The notes beneath the pieces were generated by a model. That model worked only from the letters and a program-made list of their open reading frames with translations, was not told the origin of the DNA and did not search any database. From the NCBI RefSeq assembly GCF_013369335.1, contig NZ_SZQJ01000005.1, forward strand, positions 496,001 through 560,000: a stretch of 64,000 nucleotides of DNA, written 5' to 3'. The translations under genes and the position numbers were made by a program. This document shows, one piece after another, positions 9,672 through 19,402 of the stretch (positions are counted from its first letter, which is position 1; each line of letters opens with the position of its first letter). The stretch comes from Vibrio sp. JPW-9-11-11 (GTDB lineage Bacteria > Pseudomonadota > Gammaproteobacteria > Enterobacterales > Vibrionaceae).

Positions 9672-11234
9672 GTGAACAAGGCCATTGAAATCAAAACTCT
9701 AGGTAAAGTTGAGTTGCTAAGAACCGACGCGCCTTACGCGCAAGATCCGACCCAGCTGTTTCATACATTGTGTGAAAATAAAACCGATAGCTTGCTCCTA
9801 GAATCAGCCGAAATCGATTCAAAACAAGACTTAAAAAGTTTACTGATTGTTGACTCGGCGGTGCGTATTGTTTGTCAGCAACACACGGTGACTATGACAG
9901 CACTCACCGATAACGGGCGCAACTTGCTACGCCACATCAACCTTAACATTGATTCTTCAGTTCAGCGTACTTTTGACGGCTCGGCGCTCGCACTTTGCTT
10001 TAGCGCGCCTTGCGATAGTCTAGATGAAGACTCACGACTACGCGAAGCATCTTCCTTCGATGCGCTGCGCCTGATCCAGCACAGTTTTGATCTTCAAGGC
10101 CTGCACAAGCACGCCGTTTTCATCGGCGGCCTTTTCGCTTACGACTTGGTCGCAAATTTTGAGCCGCTAGGCGACGCTGAGGTGAGCAATCAATGTCCAG
10201 ACTACGTCTTTTACGTGGCAGAGACACTATTAGTTGTTGATCATCAAACTCAAACCTGTGAACTGCAAGCCACCGCGTTTACAGACACTTCACAACTGAC
10301 ACGTTTACAAGCGCGTGTTGATGACATTCGTCGCCAGTGTGCACAGCTTAAAACGGTACCCAACGCAGTCTCCTCGGCCGATATGAGCGTGACACCCAGT
10401 GTGTCTGACCAAGACTTCTGTCAAATCGTACGTGACTTAAAGCACTATGTGGTTAACGGCGATGTGTTCCAAGTCGTCCCATCGCGACGCTTCACCTTAG
10501 CTTGCCCTTCCCCGCTAGCGGCCTACAGAGAGCTCAAACGCAGTAACCCGAGCCCTTATATGTTCTACATGCAAGATGAGCTATTCACCTTATTTGGCGC
10601 ATCGCCAGAAAGTGCCCTGAAATACGAAACACACACCAACCAAGTCGAAATTTATCCGATCGCTGGCACTCGTCGCCGAGGTAAAAGTGCCAACGGTGAC
10701 ATCGATTTCGACTTAGACAGCCGTATCGAACTCGAGCTGCGCAGTGATAAAAAAGAGAACGCCGAACACATGATGCTGGTTGATTTAGCGCGCAACGACG
10801 TCGCCCGTATCTCTGAGCCAGGCACTCGTCATGTCGCTGACTTACTTAAAGTAGACCGCTACAGCCATGTGATGCACTTGGTCTCGCGCGTGGTTGGTCA
10901 ACTGCGTTGTGACTTAGATGCGCTGCATGCCTATCAAGCGTGTATGAATATGGGTACGTTAACTGGCGCGCCAAAAATTCGCGCTATGCAGCTCATTCGT
11001 GATGTCGAAGGGGCGCGCCGAGGCAGCTATGGCGGCGCGGTCGGTTACTTGACCGGAGAAGGTACACTCGATACCTGTATCGTCATTCGCTCTGCGTATG
11101 TAGAAAACGGCATTGCCCAAGTCCAAGCTGGCGCGGGTGTAGTATTTGATTCAGACCCTCAAGCAGAAGCCGATGAAACCCGCGGAAAAGCGCAAGCCGT
11201 CATCTCTGCGATTCAAGCCGCGCACAAGGAGTAA
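9672..11234 (+). CDS. trpE: Anthranilate synthase component I
   Basis: TrpE uses chorismate and ammonia from TrpG to make anthranilate, the first step of tryptophan synthesis. I choose the GTG start because AAGGAGGT lies just before it and the resulting 520 residues equal the E. coli protein. An in-frame ATG 51 bases upstream would add an unrelated N-terminus. The feedback-inhibition motif LLES is present at residues 42-45, so tryptophan inhibition is expected. The catalytic domain shows FQVVPSRRF, FGASPES, IAGTRRRG and GTLTGAPKIRAMQ. trpG begins seven bases after its stop. Confidence 0.96.
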   Translation: MNKAIEIKTLGKVELLRTDAPYAQDPTQLFHTLCENKTDSLLLESAEIDSKQDLKSLLIVDSAVRIVCQQHTVTMTALTDNGRNLLRHINLNIDSSVQRTFDGSALALCFSAPCDSLDEDSRLREASSFDALRLIQHSFDLQGLHKHAVFIGGLFAYDLVANFEPLGDAEVSNQCPDYVFYVAETLLVVDHQTQTCELQATAFTDTSQLTRLQARVDDIRRQCAQLKTVPNAVSSADMSVTPSVSDQDFCQIVRDLKHYVVNGDVFQVVPSRRFTLACPSPLAAYRELKRSNPSPYMFYMQDELFTLFGASPESALKYETHTNQVEIYPIAGTRRRGKSANGDIDFDLDSRIELELRSDKKENAEHMMLVDLARNDVARISEPGTRHVADLLKVDRYSHVMHLVSRVVGQLRCDLDALHAYQACMNMGTLTGAPKIRAMQLIRDVEGARRGSYGGAVGYLTGEGTLDTCIVIRSAYVENGIAQVQAGAGVVFDSDPQAEADETRGKAQAVISAIQAAHKE

Positions 11235-11241
11235 TGCAGAG

Positions 11242-11832
11242 ATGGCCAACATTATCTTTATCGACAATTTTGATTCATTTACTTACAACCTCGTTGACCA
11301 GTTTCGCTCTTTAGGTCATCAGGTTACGATTTATCGCAACAGCATTGCTGCTGAGAAAATTGAAGCGGTGGTCAAGCGGCTAGACAACCCTGTTGTGCTA
11401 TTGTCACCAGGCCCAGGTGCACCTTCCCAAGCGGGCTCTATGCCCGAAATTATCGCTCGCCTGCGCGGTAAAGTACCAATGATTGGTATTTGCCTCGGCC
11501 ACCAAGCCATTGTTGAAGCCTATGGCGGTACTGTCGCCGGCGCTGGCGACATCATTCATGGCAAAGTATCGATGATGGCTCATCAATGTCATCCCACTTA
11601 CGCCAACTTACCTTCTCCGCTAGCGATTGCTCGTTATCACTCACTGGTCGCAACCAAAGTGCCAGAGTCGTTGACGGTCACTGCCGAAGTCGATGGTTTG
11701 GTCATGTCTGTCGTGCAAGAGCAAGATCGGGTCTGTGGTTTTCAGTTTCATCCAGAGTCGATCATGACTACCTATGGTGCCACCCTACTCGCCAACGCTA
11801 TCGAATGGGCGCTTGAGACCCAACCACAATAA
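11242..11832 (+). CDS. trpG: Anthranilate synthase component II, glutamine amidotransferase
   Basis: TrpG hydrolyses glutamine and passes ammonia to TrpE. The 196-residue class I amidotransferase has the nucleophile Cys84 in GICLGHQAI and the His170/Glu172 pair in FHPES, so the triad is complete. The start MANIIFIDNFDSF is preceded by AAGGAG at the end of trpE, which suggests coupled translation. Unlike enteric bacteria, where trpG is fused to trpD, the two are separate genes here, with 11 bases between them. This is the usual state in vibrios. Confidence 0.95.
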   Translation: MANIIFIDNFDSFTYNLVDQFRSLGHQVTIYRNSIAAEKIEAVVKRLDNPVVLLSPGPGAPSQAGSMPEIIARLRGKVPMIGICLGHQAIVEAYGGTVAGAGDIIHGKVSMMAHQCHPTYANLPSPLAIARYHSLVATKVPESLTVTAEVDGLVMSVVQEQDRVCGFQFHPESIMTTYGATLLANAIEWALETQPQ

Positions 11833-11843
11833 GGATTCGTGTC

Positions 11844-12842
11844 ATGGAACAGATTATTAATAAACTATACAACCAAGCGTCATTGACTCAAGACGAAAGT
11901 CAGCAACTTTTTGACACCATTATTCGCGGTGAACTAGACCCAATTTTGATGGCGTCGGCACTCACGGCCCTAAAAATCAAAGGCGAAACGCCACAAGAAA
12001 TCGCCGGCGCGGCCAAAGCACTGCTTGCCAATGCCAAGCCGTTTCCTCGCCCAGACTACGATTTCGCTGACATTGTGGGTACAGGCGGAGACGGTCACGA
12101 CACAATCAATATTTCTACCACCGCTGCGTTTGTCGCTGCGGCGTGTGGACTCAAAGTAGCGAAACACGGCAACCGTAGTGTATCCAGTAAATCAGGCAGC
12201 TCAGACCTTCTTGACTCGTTTGGCATTAACCTAGCAATGAGCGCCGAAGACACCCGCTCAGCCGTCGACAAACTCGGCGTCGCTTTCCTGTTTGCCCCGC
12301 AGTACCACCTCGGCGTCAAACACGCGATGCCTGTACGCCAAACCATGAAAACACGTACCATCTTCAATATTTTGGGCCCACTGATTAACCCAGCCAAACC
12401 CAACATCGAGTTGATGGGCGTTTACAGCAAAGAATTGGTTCGCCCTATTGCCGAAACCATGTTACAGATGGGAATGAAGCGCGCTGCGGTCGTTCACGGA
12501 AGTGGCTTAGACGAAGTCGCCATTCACGGCGAAACGACGGTCGCTGAAATCAAGCAAGGTAACATCCACGAGTACACCCTTACCCCTGACGATTTCGGAG
12601 TAGCGACACACCCACTGGAAGCGATTAAAGGCGGCTCTCCTGAAGAGAACAAAGCCATCATCACCAATATTCTGACGGGTAAAGGCACCGATGCACAGCT
12701 GGGCGCCGTAGCGGTCAACGTTGCGCTGCTAATGCGCCTATTTGGCCATGAAGACCTCAAAGCTAACACTCAGCAAGCCATAGAGGCGATGAATTCGGGC
12801 AAAGCGTATCAGCTCGTCCAACAATTAGCCGCCCATGCTTAG
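11844..12842 (+). CDS. trpD: Anthranilate phosphoribosyltransferase
   Basis: TrpD transfers the phosphoribosyl group of PRPP to anthranilate. The 332-residue protein has the glycosyltransferase family 3 N-terminal helices followed by the PRPP loop GTGGDGHDTINIST near residue 79, KHGNRSVSSKSGS, and the anthranilate-binding RTIFNILGPLINP segment. Length and motifs are normal for the family. It stands alone rather than fused to TrpG. An AAGGA ribosome site lies just upstream in the short trpG-trpD gap, and the 3' end leads into trpCF with only a small gap. Confidence 0.95.
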   Translation: MEQIINKLYNQASLTQDESQQLFDTIIRGELDPILMASALTALKIKGETPQEIAGAAKALLANAKPFPRPDYDFADIVGTGGDGHDTINISTTAAFVAAACGLKVAKHGNRSVSSKSGSSDLLDSFGINLAMSAEDTRSAVDKLGVAFLFAPQYHLGVKHAMPVRQTMKTRTIFNILGPLINPAKPNIELMGVYSKELVRPIAETMLQMGMKRAAVVHGSGLDEVAIHGETTVAEIKQGNIHEYTLTPDDFGVATHPLEAIKGGSPEENKAIITNILTGKGTDAQLGAVAVNVALLMRLFGHEDLKANTQQAIEAMNSGKAYQLVQQLAAHA

Positions 12843-12867
12843 CGCTCACATAGATAAGGTAGTCAAC

Positions 12868-14295
12868 ATGACTCAGTTAAAAGAAAAACTGTCCGAACAC
12901 GTTTCTTTGCAGGAAGCGCAGATGGCCGAAGTCCTTGCCAAGATCGTGCGCGACAAATATCAATGGGTCGCCGAGCGCAAGCAGAGCCAACCTCTAGAGA
13001 CATTCCAATCATCGCTGGTAGCAGCTGAGCGTAACTTTTATCAAGCGCTGCGCCAGACGAACACCGTTTTTATTACCGAGTGTAAAAAAGCTTCCCCGTC
13101 TAAGGGACTGATTCGTGATGATTTTGATCTCGACTATATCGCCTCGGTCTACAATCAACACGCTGATGCGATTTCGGTTCTCACCGACGAGAAGTACTTT
13201 CAAGGCAGTTTCGATTTTATTGCTCAAGTTAAGCAGCAAACTCGCCAACCCATCTTGTGCAAAGACTTCATGGTGGATACTTATCAGGTCTACCTGGCGC
13301 GCCACTACCATGCCGACGCCATCTTATTGATGCTTTCTGTGCTCGATGATGAGCAGTATCAAGCGCTTGCCCAAGTAGCTCACTCACTAGAGATGGGCGT
13401 GTTAACAGAAGTTAGCAATGAGCAAGAGCTTGAGCGTGCGGTAAGTTTGGGTGCCAAGGTGATTGGGATCAACAACCGAAACTTACGCGATCTTTCAACC
13501 GACCTCAATCGCACCAAAGCATTGGCGCCATTGCTGCGCGAGCGTGCACCTGACGCAGTCATCATCTCCGAATCGGGTATCTACACCCACCAGCAAGTAC
13601 GCGATCTTGCGCAGTTCGCTGATGGCTTCCTCATTGGCAGCTCGTTAATGGCAGAACACAATCTTGAGCTAGCAGTACGCAGAGTCACCTTAGGTGACAA
13701 TAAAGTCTGCGGGCTTACCCACCCTGACGATGCCGCCAAAGCCTACCAATCGGGGGCGGTATTTGGCGGGTTGATTTTTGTCACCCAGTCACCGCGTTAC
13801 GTAGAACGAGAAGCCGCAAGACTCACCATGAGCGGCGCACCACTTAAGTATGTGGGTGTATTTCAAAATCAGCCACTTAAGGTCATTGTTGACACCGTAA
13901 ACGAGCTTGGCTTAGCTGCGGTGCAACTACACGGTTCAGAAGATCAAGCCTACGTTGACCAACTTCGCTCTGCGCTTCCAGCATCGATTGAGATTTGGAA
14001 AGCTTATGGCGTTAGTGACCATGCGCCAGAACTGCTCGCTCAACACGTCAACCGCCATCTATTGGATACCAAAGTGGGTACCCAAGTCGGCGGAACGGGG
14101 TTGGTGTTTGACTGGTCACTGATTGGCGATCCATCCAAAGTGATGCTCGCCGGAGGCATTACGCCGTTCAATGCGCAAAAAGCGGCACAACAAGGTTGCC
14201 TTGGACTCGATCTCAACTCAGGCGTAGAAAGTGCGCCTGGCAGAAAAGATGCCGACAAGCTCAACCAAGCGTTTCACGCTATTCGCGACTACTAA
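12868..14295 (+). CDS. trpCF: Fused indole-3-glycerol-phosphate synthase and phosphoribosylanthranilate isomerase
   Basis: This bifunctional enzyme catalyses two successive steps: the TrpF half isomerises phosphoribosylanthranilate and the TrpC half closes the indole ring. The N-terminal half shows [28 protein letters not shown] and ISESGI. The C-terminal half shows [26 protein letters not shown] and [10 protein letters not shown] take the ATG giving MTQLKEKL, with AAGGT upstream, for 475 residues. An earlier ATG overlapping the trpD stop is possible. The first 30 residues or so extend beyond the enteric start and are likely a lineage-specific N-terminus. Confidence 0.94.
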   Translation: MTQLKEKLSEHVSLQEAQMAEVLAKIVRDKYQWVAERKQSQPLETFQSSLVAAERNFYQALRQTNTVFITECKKASPSKGLIRDDFDLDYIASVYNQHADAISVLTDEKYFQGSFDFIAQVKQQTRQPILCKDFMVDTYQVYLARHYHADAILLMLSVLDDEQYQALAQVAHSLEMGVLTEVSNEQELERAVSLGAKVIGINNRNLRDLSTDLNRTKALAPLLRERAPDAVIISESGIYTHQQVRDLAQFADGFLIGSSLMAEHNLELAVRRVTLGDNKVCGLTHPDDAAKAYQSGAVFGGLIFVTQSPRYVEREAARLTMSGAPLKYVGVFQNQPLKVIVDTVNELGLAAVQLHGSEDQAYVDQLRSALPASIEIWKAYGVSDHAPELLAQHVNRHLLDTKVGTQVGGTGLVFDWSLIGDPSKVMLAGGITPFNAQKAAQQGCLGLDLNSGVESAPGRKDADKLNQAFHAIRDY

Positions 14296-14350
14296 ACTAT
14301 TTCGTCGGTGTGGTGTAACTGCGCTGACTCAAATTAAAGGGAATCAAATC

Positions 14351-15541
14351 ATGGCAAAACTCGACGCCTATTTTGGCGAATACGGCGGACAATATGTTCC
14401 GCAAATCCTCGTCCCTGCGCTTGAACAGTTAGAGCAAGCGTTTATAGACGCGCAACAAGACTCAGAATTTCGCAGCGAATTCATGTCATTGCTGCAAGAG
14501 TATGCGGGTCGTCCTACAGCACTAACGCTCACTCGCAACCTGACTAAGGGCACCAAAACTAAGTTGTACCTTAAACGCGAAGACTTGCTTCATGGCGGCG
14601 CGCACAAAACCAACCAGGTACTGGGCCAAGCGCTCCTCGCCAAACGTATGGGTAAAGAGGAAATCATCGCTGAAACAGGTGCAGGCCAGCACGGCGTCGC
14701 CACCGCACTCGCCTGTGCACTGCTCGGCTTAAAATGCCGAGTTTACATGGGCGCGAAAGATGTAGAACGTCAGAGCCCGAACGTATTTCGGATGAAGCTA
14801 ATGGGCGCAGAAGTTATCCCAGTTCATTCGGGTTCGGCCACGCTAAAGGATGCGTGTAACGAAGCACTTCGCGACTGGTCAGCAAGTTATGAAGAAGCTC
14901 ACTACCTGCTCGGAACAGCAGCCGGCCCTCACCCTTTCCCAACCATAGTGCGTGAGTTTCAACGTATGATTGGGGAAGAGACCAAGAACCAAATCCTAGC
15001 CCGAGAAGGTCGTCTACCTGACGCTGTGATTGCCTGCGTCGGTGGCGGCTCTAACGCGATTGGGATGTTTGCTGACTTTATTGAAGAAGAGAGCGTACGT
15101 TTGATTGGCGTTGAGCCCGCAGGTAAAGGTATCGATACCGACCAACATGGTGCGCCGCTCAAGCACGGAAAAACTGGGATTTTCTTTGGCATGAAAGCAC
15201 CGCTTATGCAAGATGCTTATGGTCAAGTTGAAGAATCTTACTCGGTTTCCGCTGGCCTTGATTTCCCATCGGTTGGTCCTCAGCATGCCCACTTAAATGC
15301 AATTGGTCGTGCTGAATACGACAATGTCACCGATGATGAAGCGCTTGAAGCATTCCAAGAACTCGCACGCAGCGAAGGCATTATCCCTGCGCTCGAATCC
15401 TCTCATGCGCTGGCACACGCACTGCGTATGGCTCGTGAGAACCCTGAGAAAGAACAATTATTGGTGGTCAACCTCTCAGGCCGTGGTGACAAAGACATCT
15501 TCACCGTACATGCCATCTTAGAAGAAAAAGGAGTGATCTAA
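14351..15541 (+). CDS. trpB: Tryptophan synthase beta chain
   Basis: TrpB joins indole to serine using pyridoxal phosphate, in complex with TrpA. The 396-residue protein carries the PLP lysine Lys86 in GGAHKTNQ, the active-site ETGAGQHG segment, the phosphate-binding [10 protein letters not shown] loop and the C-terminal SGRGDKD. The start [13 protein letters not shown] has AAAGGGAA upstream. Longer in-frame extensions run back into trpCF and are not used. The stop TAA shares its last base with the trpA ATG, so the two subunits are very likely translationally coupled. Confidence 0.96.
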   Translation: MAKLDAYFGEYGGQYVPQILVPALEQLEQAFIDAQQDSEFRSEFMSLLQEYAGRPTALTLTRNLTKGTKTKLYLKREDLLHGGAHKTNQVLGQALLAKRMGKEEIIAETGAGQHGVATALACALLGLKCRVYMGAKDVERQSPNVFRMKLMGAEVIPVHSGSATLKDACNEALRDWSASYEEAHYLLGTAAGPHPFPTIVREFQRMIGEETKNQILAREGRLPDAVIACVGGGSNAIGMFADFIEEESVRLIGVEPAGKGIDTDQHGAPLKHGKTGIFFGMKAPLMQDAYGQVEESYSVSAGLDFPSVGPQHAHLNAIGRAEYDNVTDDEALEAFQELARSEGIIPALESSHALAHALRMARENPEKEQLLVVNLSGRGDKDIFTVHAILEEKGVI

Positions 15542-16347
15542 TGAGTCGTTATGAGAAGATGTTTGCGCGTCTCAATGAGACCAACCAAGGTGCATTTGTT
15601 CCCTTTGTGACGGTCTGTGACCCCAACCCTGATTTGTCATATCAAATTATGGAAACCTTAGTTGAGTCCGGTGCCGATGCGCTTGAACTCGGCATTCCAT
15701 TTTCTGATCCTCTCGCCGACGGCCCCACCATTCAAGGGGCGAACATTCGCGCATTAGACGCTGGCGCCACGCCCGATATCTGTTTTCAACACATCGCTAA
15801 GATTCGCGACAAGTATCCGCAGTTACCGATTGGGTTGCTGATGTATGCCAACTTGGTGTACGCACGCGGTATTGAGTCTTTCTACCAGCGCTGTTCAGAA
15901 GCTGGGATCGACTCTGTCCTCATTGCAGATGTACCGACCAATGAAAGTGGTGATTTTGTCGCGGCTGCCGAGAAATTTGGTATTGAACCGATTTTTATCG
16001 CTCCGCCTACCGCCAGTGACGATACATTGAAGCAAGTTGCGCAGCTTGGTCAGGGCTACACTTACCTGCTGTCACGCGCTGGCGTAACAGGCGCTGAAAC
16101 AAAAGCCAACATGCCAGTGAGTGACATGCTGGATAAACTGATTCAGTTCGACGCACCCCCTGCGCTGCTCGGTTTTGGTATTTCTCAACCCGAACAGGTC
16201 AAACAAGCACTCGAGTCAGGTGCCGCGGGAGCAATTTCTGGCTCTGCTGTCGTAAAAATCATCGAAGAGAACCTAGACGACCCTGCGAAAATGTTAAACC
16301 AACTCGCAAATTTTGTTTCATCCATGAAGGCTGCAACACAAAAGTAA
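15541..16347 (+). CDS. trpA: Tryptophan synthase alpha chain
   Basis: TrpA cleaves indole-3-glycerol phosphate and channels indole to TrpB. The 268-residue TIM barrel has both catalytic acids, Glu49 in [10 protein letters not shown] and Asp60 in LADGP. It also has the phosphate-binding [10 protein letters not shown] and GFGISQPEQ loops. It overlaps the trpB stop by one base and is the last gene of the operon, with a strong terminator 24 bases beyond. Confidence 0.96.
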   Translation: MSRYEKMFARLNETNQGAFVPFVTVCDPNPDLSYQIMETLVESGADALELGIPFSDPLADGPTIQGANIRALDAGATPDICFQHIAKIRDKYPQLPIGLLMYANLVYARGIESFYQRCSEAGIDSVLIADVPTNESGDFVAAAEKFGIEPIFIAPPTASDDTLKQVAQLGQGYTYLLSRAGVTGAETKANMPVSDMLDKLIQFDAPPALLGFGISQPEQVKQALESGAAGAISGSAVVKIIEENLDDPAKMLNQLANFVSSMKAATQK

Positions 16348-16371
16348 CCGGTTCGCTATCGATCCCTCTAT

Positions 16372-16414
16372 GAGATCAGCTTCTTATTTACCCTATTAAG
16401 CTGATCTCTTTTTT
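16372..16414 (+). terminator. trp operon terminator
   Basis: Perfect arms GAGATCAGCTT and AAGCTGATCTC are separated by about 15 bases and followed by a run of T. It closes the trp operon. Confidence 0.88.
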
Positions 16415-16483
16415 AACATCTAACCCGTCTTTTGCTCCTAAACGCTACCAGGAAAACTGTAAATTAGACGCGCCTAAATCATC

Positions 16484-16516
16484 ACTCAGCTCAATAGCAA
16501 CCGTTTGCTACTGAGT
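16484..16516. repeat. Interrupted inverted repeat before the symporter gene
   Basis: The paired segments ACTCAG...TAGCAA and TTGCTA-CTGAGT form a 12-base-pair stem with a 5-base bulge and a short loop. It is followed by A residues, not T, so it is not a plus-strand terminator. It lies about 170 bases before the symporter gene and could be an mRNA leader structure or a protein site. Confidence 0.35.
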
Positions 16517-16686
16517 AAAAAATTAGCACTCGTCAATAAAAGCGCGATTAATAACCCCATTCCTACTTGCTTGATATTGCCAATTGTAAAAATTACGTGT
16601 ACAAAGCTAGGCAGAATTATCATCCATTACAGATCGCATTGATGGTTTGTAATTCTAGGAATTTAAAATTAATTAGCACAGAGGTT

Positions 16687-17946
16687 ATGGAAGTGTTAAA
16701 AGAAAAGAGTTTACTAAGCAACATTGGCGTTCAAGTCGTCATTGCTATGATCGTCGGTACTGCCGTGGGTGCCATGATGGGTAGCGACGCGACCCTATTC
16801 GCTCCTTTAGGCGCCATTTTTATCAGCCTGATCAAAATGCTGGTTATTCCACTCGTTGCCGTGGCACTAATATCTGGTGCAGCCGGTCTAGGAAATAGCC
16901 AGTCAGCAGGTAAAGTTGGCCTAACCACACTCGGTTACTTCGGTTTGACCTCGGCGCTTGCCGTGGCACTTGCGCTCATTATGGGCGAAGTTTTCCAACC
17001 GGGCATGGGCATTGACGTCTCTGGCGTGGAAGGCATGTTCTCGGCGGAATACGCTTCAAAAGGTGAACTACCTACTTTCTGGGCAACCATTACTGGTATG
17101 ATCCCAACCAACGTTTTCCAATCACTGAATGAAGCCAATATTCTGCAAATTCTCGTGTTCTGTATGTTCTTTGGTATTGCGATTTCAAAGCAAGCGAAAG
17201 AACGCCGTGAACCGATTATCAACGGTGTAAACTGTATCGTTGACGCTATGGTTTGGATGATTAACAAAGTCATGATCATCGCACCTATCGGCGTATTTGG
17301 TTTGATGGCAGAAGCGGTCGGCACCTTCGGTTTTGGCGCGCTAATGGTGGTGTTTAAGCTGTTTGTCGTTTACGTTGCTGCGATCCTCATCTTCGGCTTC
17401 GTTGTTTACCCGCTTATGGTTCACGTTTTCACTAAGACCTCTGCGAAGAAGTTCCTAACCGCAATGAAAAAGCCACAAGCAGTCGCGCTATCGACGGCTT
17501 CTTCTATGGCAACACTGCCTGTGACTACGGATACGGTTGAACACGAACTCGGTGTTAGAAACTCAACGGCTTCATTCGTTCTGCCGCTTGGCGCGACAAT
17601 CAACATGTCAGGTAACGCGATTTACTACGGTTTGGTCGCTATCTTCTTTGCACAGCTATTTAACATCGACCTAGGCATGGGCGCTTACATCGCTATCATC
17701 GTGACCTCAACGCTTGGGGCTGTTGGTCAAGCGGGTGTCCCTGGCCCTTCTTTCCTAGTGGTTGCAGTACTGCTGGCTGCTGGCATTCCAATCGAAGGTC
17801 TACCACTTCTGTTCGCTCTTGACCGTATCTTCGATATGATTCGTACCGCGCTAAACATCACAGGTGACGCAGCCTGTGCCGTGATTGTTGACGCTTTAAT
17901 CGAAGAAGAAGCGCCACAAGCTGAACTAGAAAAGCAGCAAGCATAA
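16687..17946 (+). CDS. Dicarboxylate/amino-acid:cation symporter (DAACS family)
   Basis: This inner-membrane carrier of the glutamate/dicarboxylate symporter family takes up an acidic amino acid, dicarboxylate or related solute with Na+ or H+. The start giving MEVLKEKS has GAGG upstream; the longer frame to 16567 is not family-like. The 419-residue protein is almost entirely hydrophobic, with the hairpin-loop motif SSMATLP, the C-terminal NITGDAACAVIVD and GQAGVPGP. The usual NMDGT cation/substrate motif is replaced by NMSGN, so its specificity may differ from GltP. It follows the trp operon but has its own leader and terminator, and nothing shows that it carries tryptophan. Confidence 0.85.
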   Translation: MEVLKEKSLLSNIGVQVVIAMIVGTAVGAMMGSDATLFAPLGAIFISLIKMLVIPLVAVALISGAAGLGNSQSAGKVGLTTLGYFGLTSALAVALALIMGEVFQPGMGIDVSGVEGMFSAEYASKGELPTFWATITGMIPTNVFQSLNEANILQILVFCMFFGIAISKQAKERREPIINGVNCIVDAMVWMINKVMIIAPIGVFGLMAEAVGTFGFGALMVVFKLFVVYVAAILIFGFVVYPLMVHVFTKTSAKKFLTAMKKPQAVALSTASSMATLPVTTDTVEHELGVRNSTASFVLPLGATINMSGNAIYYGLVAIFFAQLFNIDLGMGAYIAIIVTSTLGAVGQAGVPGPSFLVVAVLLAAGIPIEGLPLLFALDRIFDMIRTALNITGDAACAVIVDALIEEEAPQAELEKQQA

Positions 17947-17962
17947 ACATAAGCTTGAAGTC

Positions 17963-17992
17963 AAAAAAGCCACTCGATTGAGTGGCTTTTTT
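17963..17992. terminator. Terminator after the symporter gene
   Basis: The arms AAAAAAGCCACTC and GAGTGGCTTTTTT form a near-perfect hairpin with a T-run on the plus strand. It marks the boundary between conserved core genes and the accessory patch to the right. Confidence 0.9.
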
Positions 17993-18359
17993 GTATTTGG
18001 CTCTTCTGCGATTGGACGAGCCTAAGTGTCCTAAAGCATATTTGGACAATTCCGTTTCGGAGAAGTCACAAACTTAGAAAAATCCAAATAACCTAAACTA
18101 TCGCAATACTTGTTTTCTACTTAGATGTTTTTTAGGCCCCGTCATAATTTTGTTAGACCACTGGACGTTTAGTCACCCAAAGCCACTACTCCCTATTTTC
18201 TTTGATTTATAAAACAGCAAGTGCAACAAAATTTGCAACCTCCTAGTTTCCCCCTGATTTGTAAGCAAATAGCCCAATCGATAAATACAACAAGCCATTA
18301 AGATTGACCTATCAACAACGCAGGTAGGGTTACCCTACGTTTTAAAAGGTCACATAGAT
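17993..18359. other. Non-coding left edge of the accessory patch
   Basis: No credible reading frame is seen in these 367 AT-rich bases. A near-perfect palindrome with 7-base arms, GTAGGGT and ACCCTAC around a single T, lies at 18324-18338, just before a ribosome-site-like AAAAGGT at about 18344. It could be an operator of the decayed gene that follows. No integron attC site or insertion-sequence end was recognised. Confidence 0.5.
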
Positions 18360-18679
18360 ATGGCAGTGATACACAGCAATCAACTCAGCAAGCATAACCG
18401 TTTACGGGCGAGCTGTTGGTACTTATTGTCAGTAACGCTGTACTTGAACAGCTTAAAAACACATTAAACCTAGCGTGGAAAACCATTGCTAACCCCCTTA
18501 CAAAAATCCAGCAGCTTTACGAGCAAAGTGCCTCACCTGAGAGCATTGCAGGTTATGTAACACGGTAGCTTAGGTGGGTAAAAAGCGGCGTCACCATAGC
18601 GTTAGAGCAAGTGGTCACGCAGGTATTTAACAGCACACTAGGAAAACAGTTTGGCCTTCGGGAGGTTTATAGGGGCTGA
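18360..18679 (+). pseudogene. Decayed gene of unknown function
   Basis: An ATG with AAAAGGT upstream opens a frame reading MAVIHSNQLSKHNRL that stops after 35 codons. A +2-shifted frame overlaps it near 18422 and continues coherently, with segments such as NAVLEQLKNTLNLAW, then an in-frame TAG at 18566-18568, then LRWVKSGVTIALEQV to a TGA at 18677. The protein-like quality of the shifted segments suggests one original gene broken by a frameshift and a nonsense change. The TAG falls where a Trp codon (TGG) would read naturally. I do not recognise the family. It may be a remnant of mobile DNA that brought in the next gene. Confidence 0.4.
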
Positions 18680-18748
18680 GCGAGTGGGAGAGGTACCTGC
18701 TGGTTTGAGTGGGTGTCTCTTTTATTTTTCTAAATCAAGGAGAGTAGA

Positions 18749-19402
18749 ATGAACCAAGATATGAACAACCTTACTTATAGAGAGGTGACTGAACATGATG
18801 GAAAGAAGATTGTTATGGATGCCTTGAATGAATGGGCCTCTGCGGCTCTGTCTGACCATACAGAGGCTTTAAACGAGAAGTTTCATCGTGAGCGCGAAGA
18901 AATCAATAAACATCAATATGCGCAGTGCACACCTAGTACATGGGGCAAGCGTGAGGAGCTTGCCTGCGTTTGTTTAGATATCATAGACGCATTTAAAAAC
19001 GAAGAATGCGATGAAAAGTTATACGTGATTAAAAACGAAACAGGGACAAGTGTTGCTGTAATCACCCTTAGTGAAGCCAATGACTTTGTAGGGCGTGTTG
19101 ATTTTGAAGATACAGAAGATAAAGAAGACAAAGAAAATAAAGAAAATCCCATAGTGACAATAACAGGTCTAGTTAAAAACCCTGAGTACAAGCCATCCAT
19201 TCTAACGGGTATGACTAGCTTTTTTACAGACCGAAAAATAAATGGTGTTAAGATTGTGATGGTCGCTTCGGCTTCGGGCGCTGGTAAGGCTTATACTAAG
19301 TATGGTTTTACCGGTACCCGGCTGGATGCCCGCCACAATTGGTGCAATCTCAAGAACAAACCGATCGTATGTGGCTGTATGTTGATGTATAAGGCCTTAT
19401 AA
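18749..19402 (+). CDS. Orphan protein, possibly a divergent GNAT acetyltransferase
   Basis: This 217-residue protein has a strong ribosome site (AAGGAGAG) and looks intact, but I do not recognise a named family. The C-terminal third reads like the end of a GNAT acetyltransferase: a strand KIVMVASASG, then GKAYTKYGFTGTRL, which resembles the family's final helix and YxxxGF turn, and CGCMLMYKAL as the last strand. The canonical acetyl-CoA loop (QxxGxG/A) is not visible. A Glu/Asp/Lys-rich stretch lies near residues 112-126 and Cys is frequent. It is AT-richer than its neighbours, sits between a decayed gene and vestigial sequence, and has no partner, which points to horizontal acquisition. Function is unknown. 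Confidence 0.7.
   Translation: MNQDMNNLTYREVTEHDGKKIVMDALNEWASAALSDHTEALNEKFHREREEINKHQYAQCTPSTWGKREELACVCLDIIDAFKNEECDEKLYVIKNETGTSVAVITLSEANDFVGRVDFEDTEDKEDKENKENPIVTITGLVKNPEYKPSILTGMTSFFTDRKINGVKIVMVASASGAGKAYTKYGFTGTRLDARHNWCNLKNKPIVCGCMLMYKAL

Noticed and set aside
18130..18160. GTTAGAC and TTTAGGC motifs that recall integron attC ends
   Set aside because: The two do not form the long palindrome or the paired core sites of an attC, and no integrase is near.
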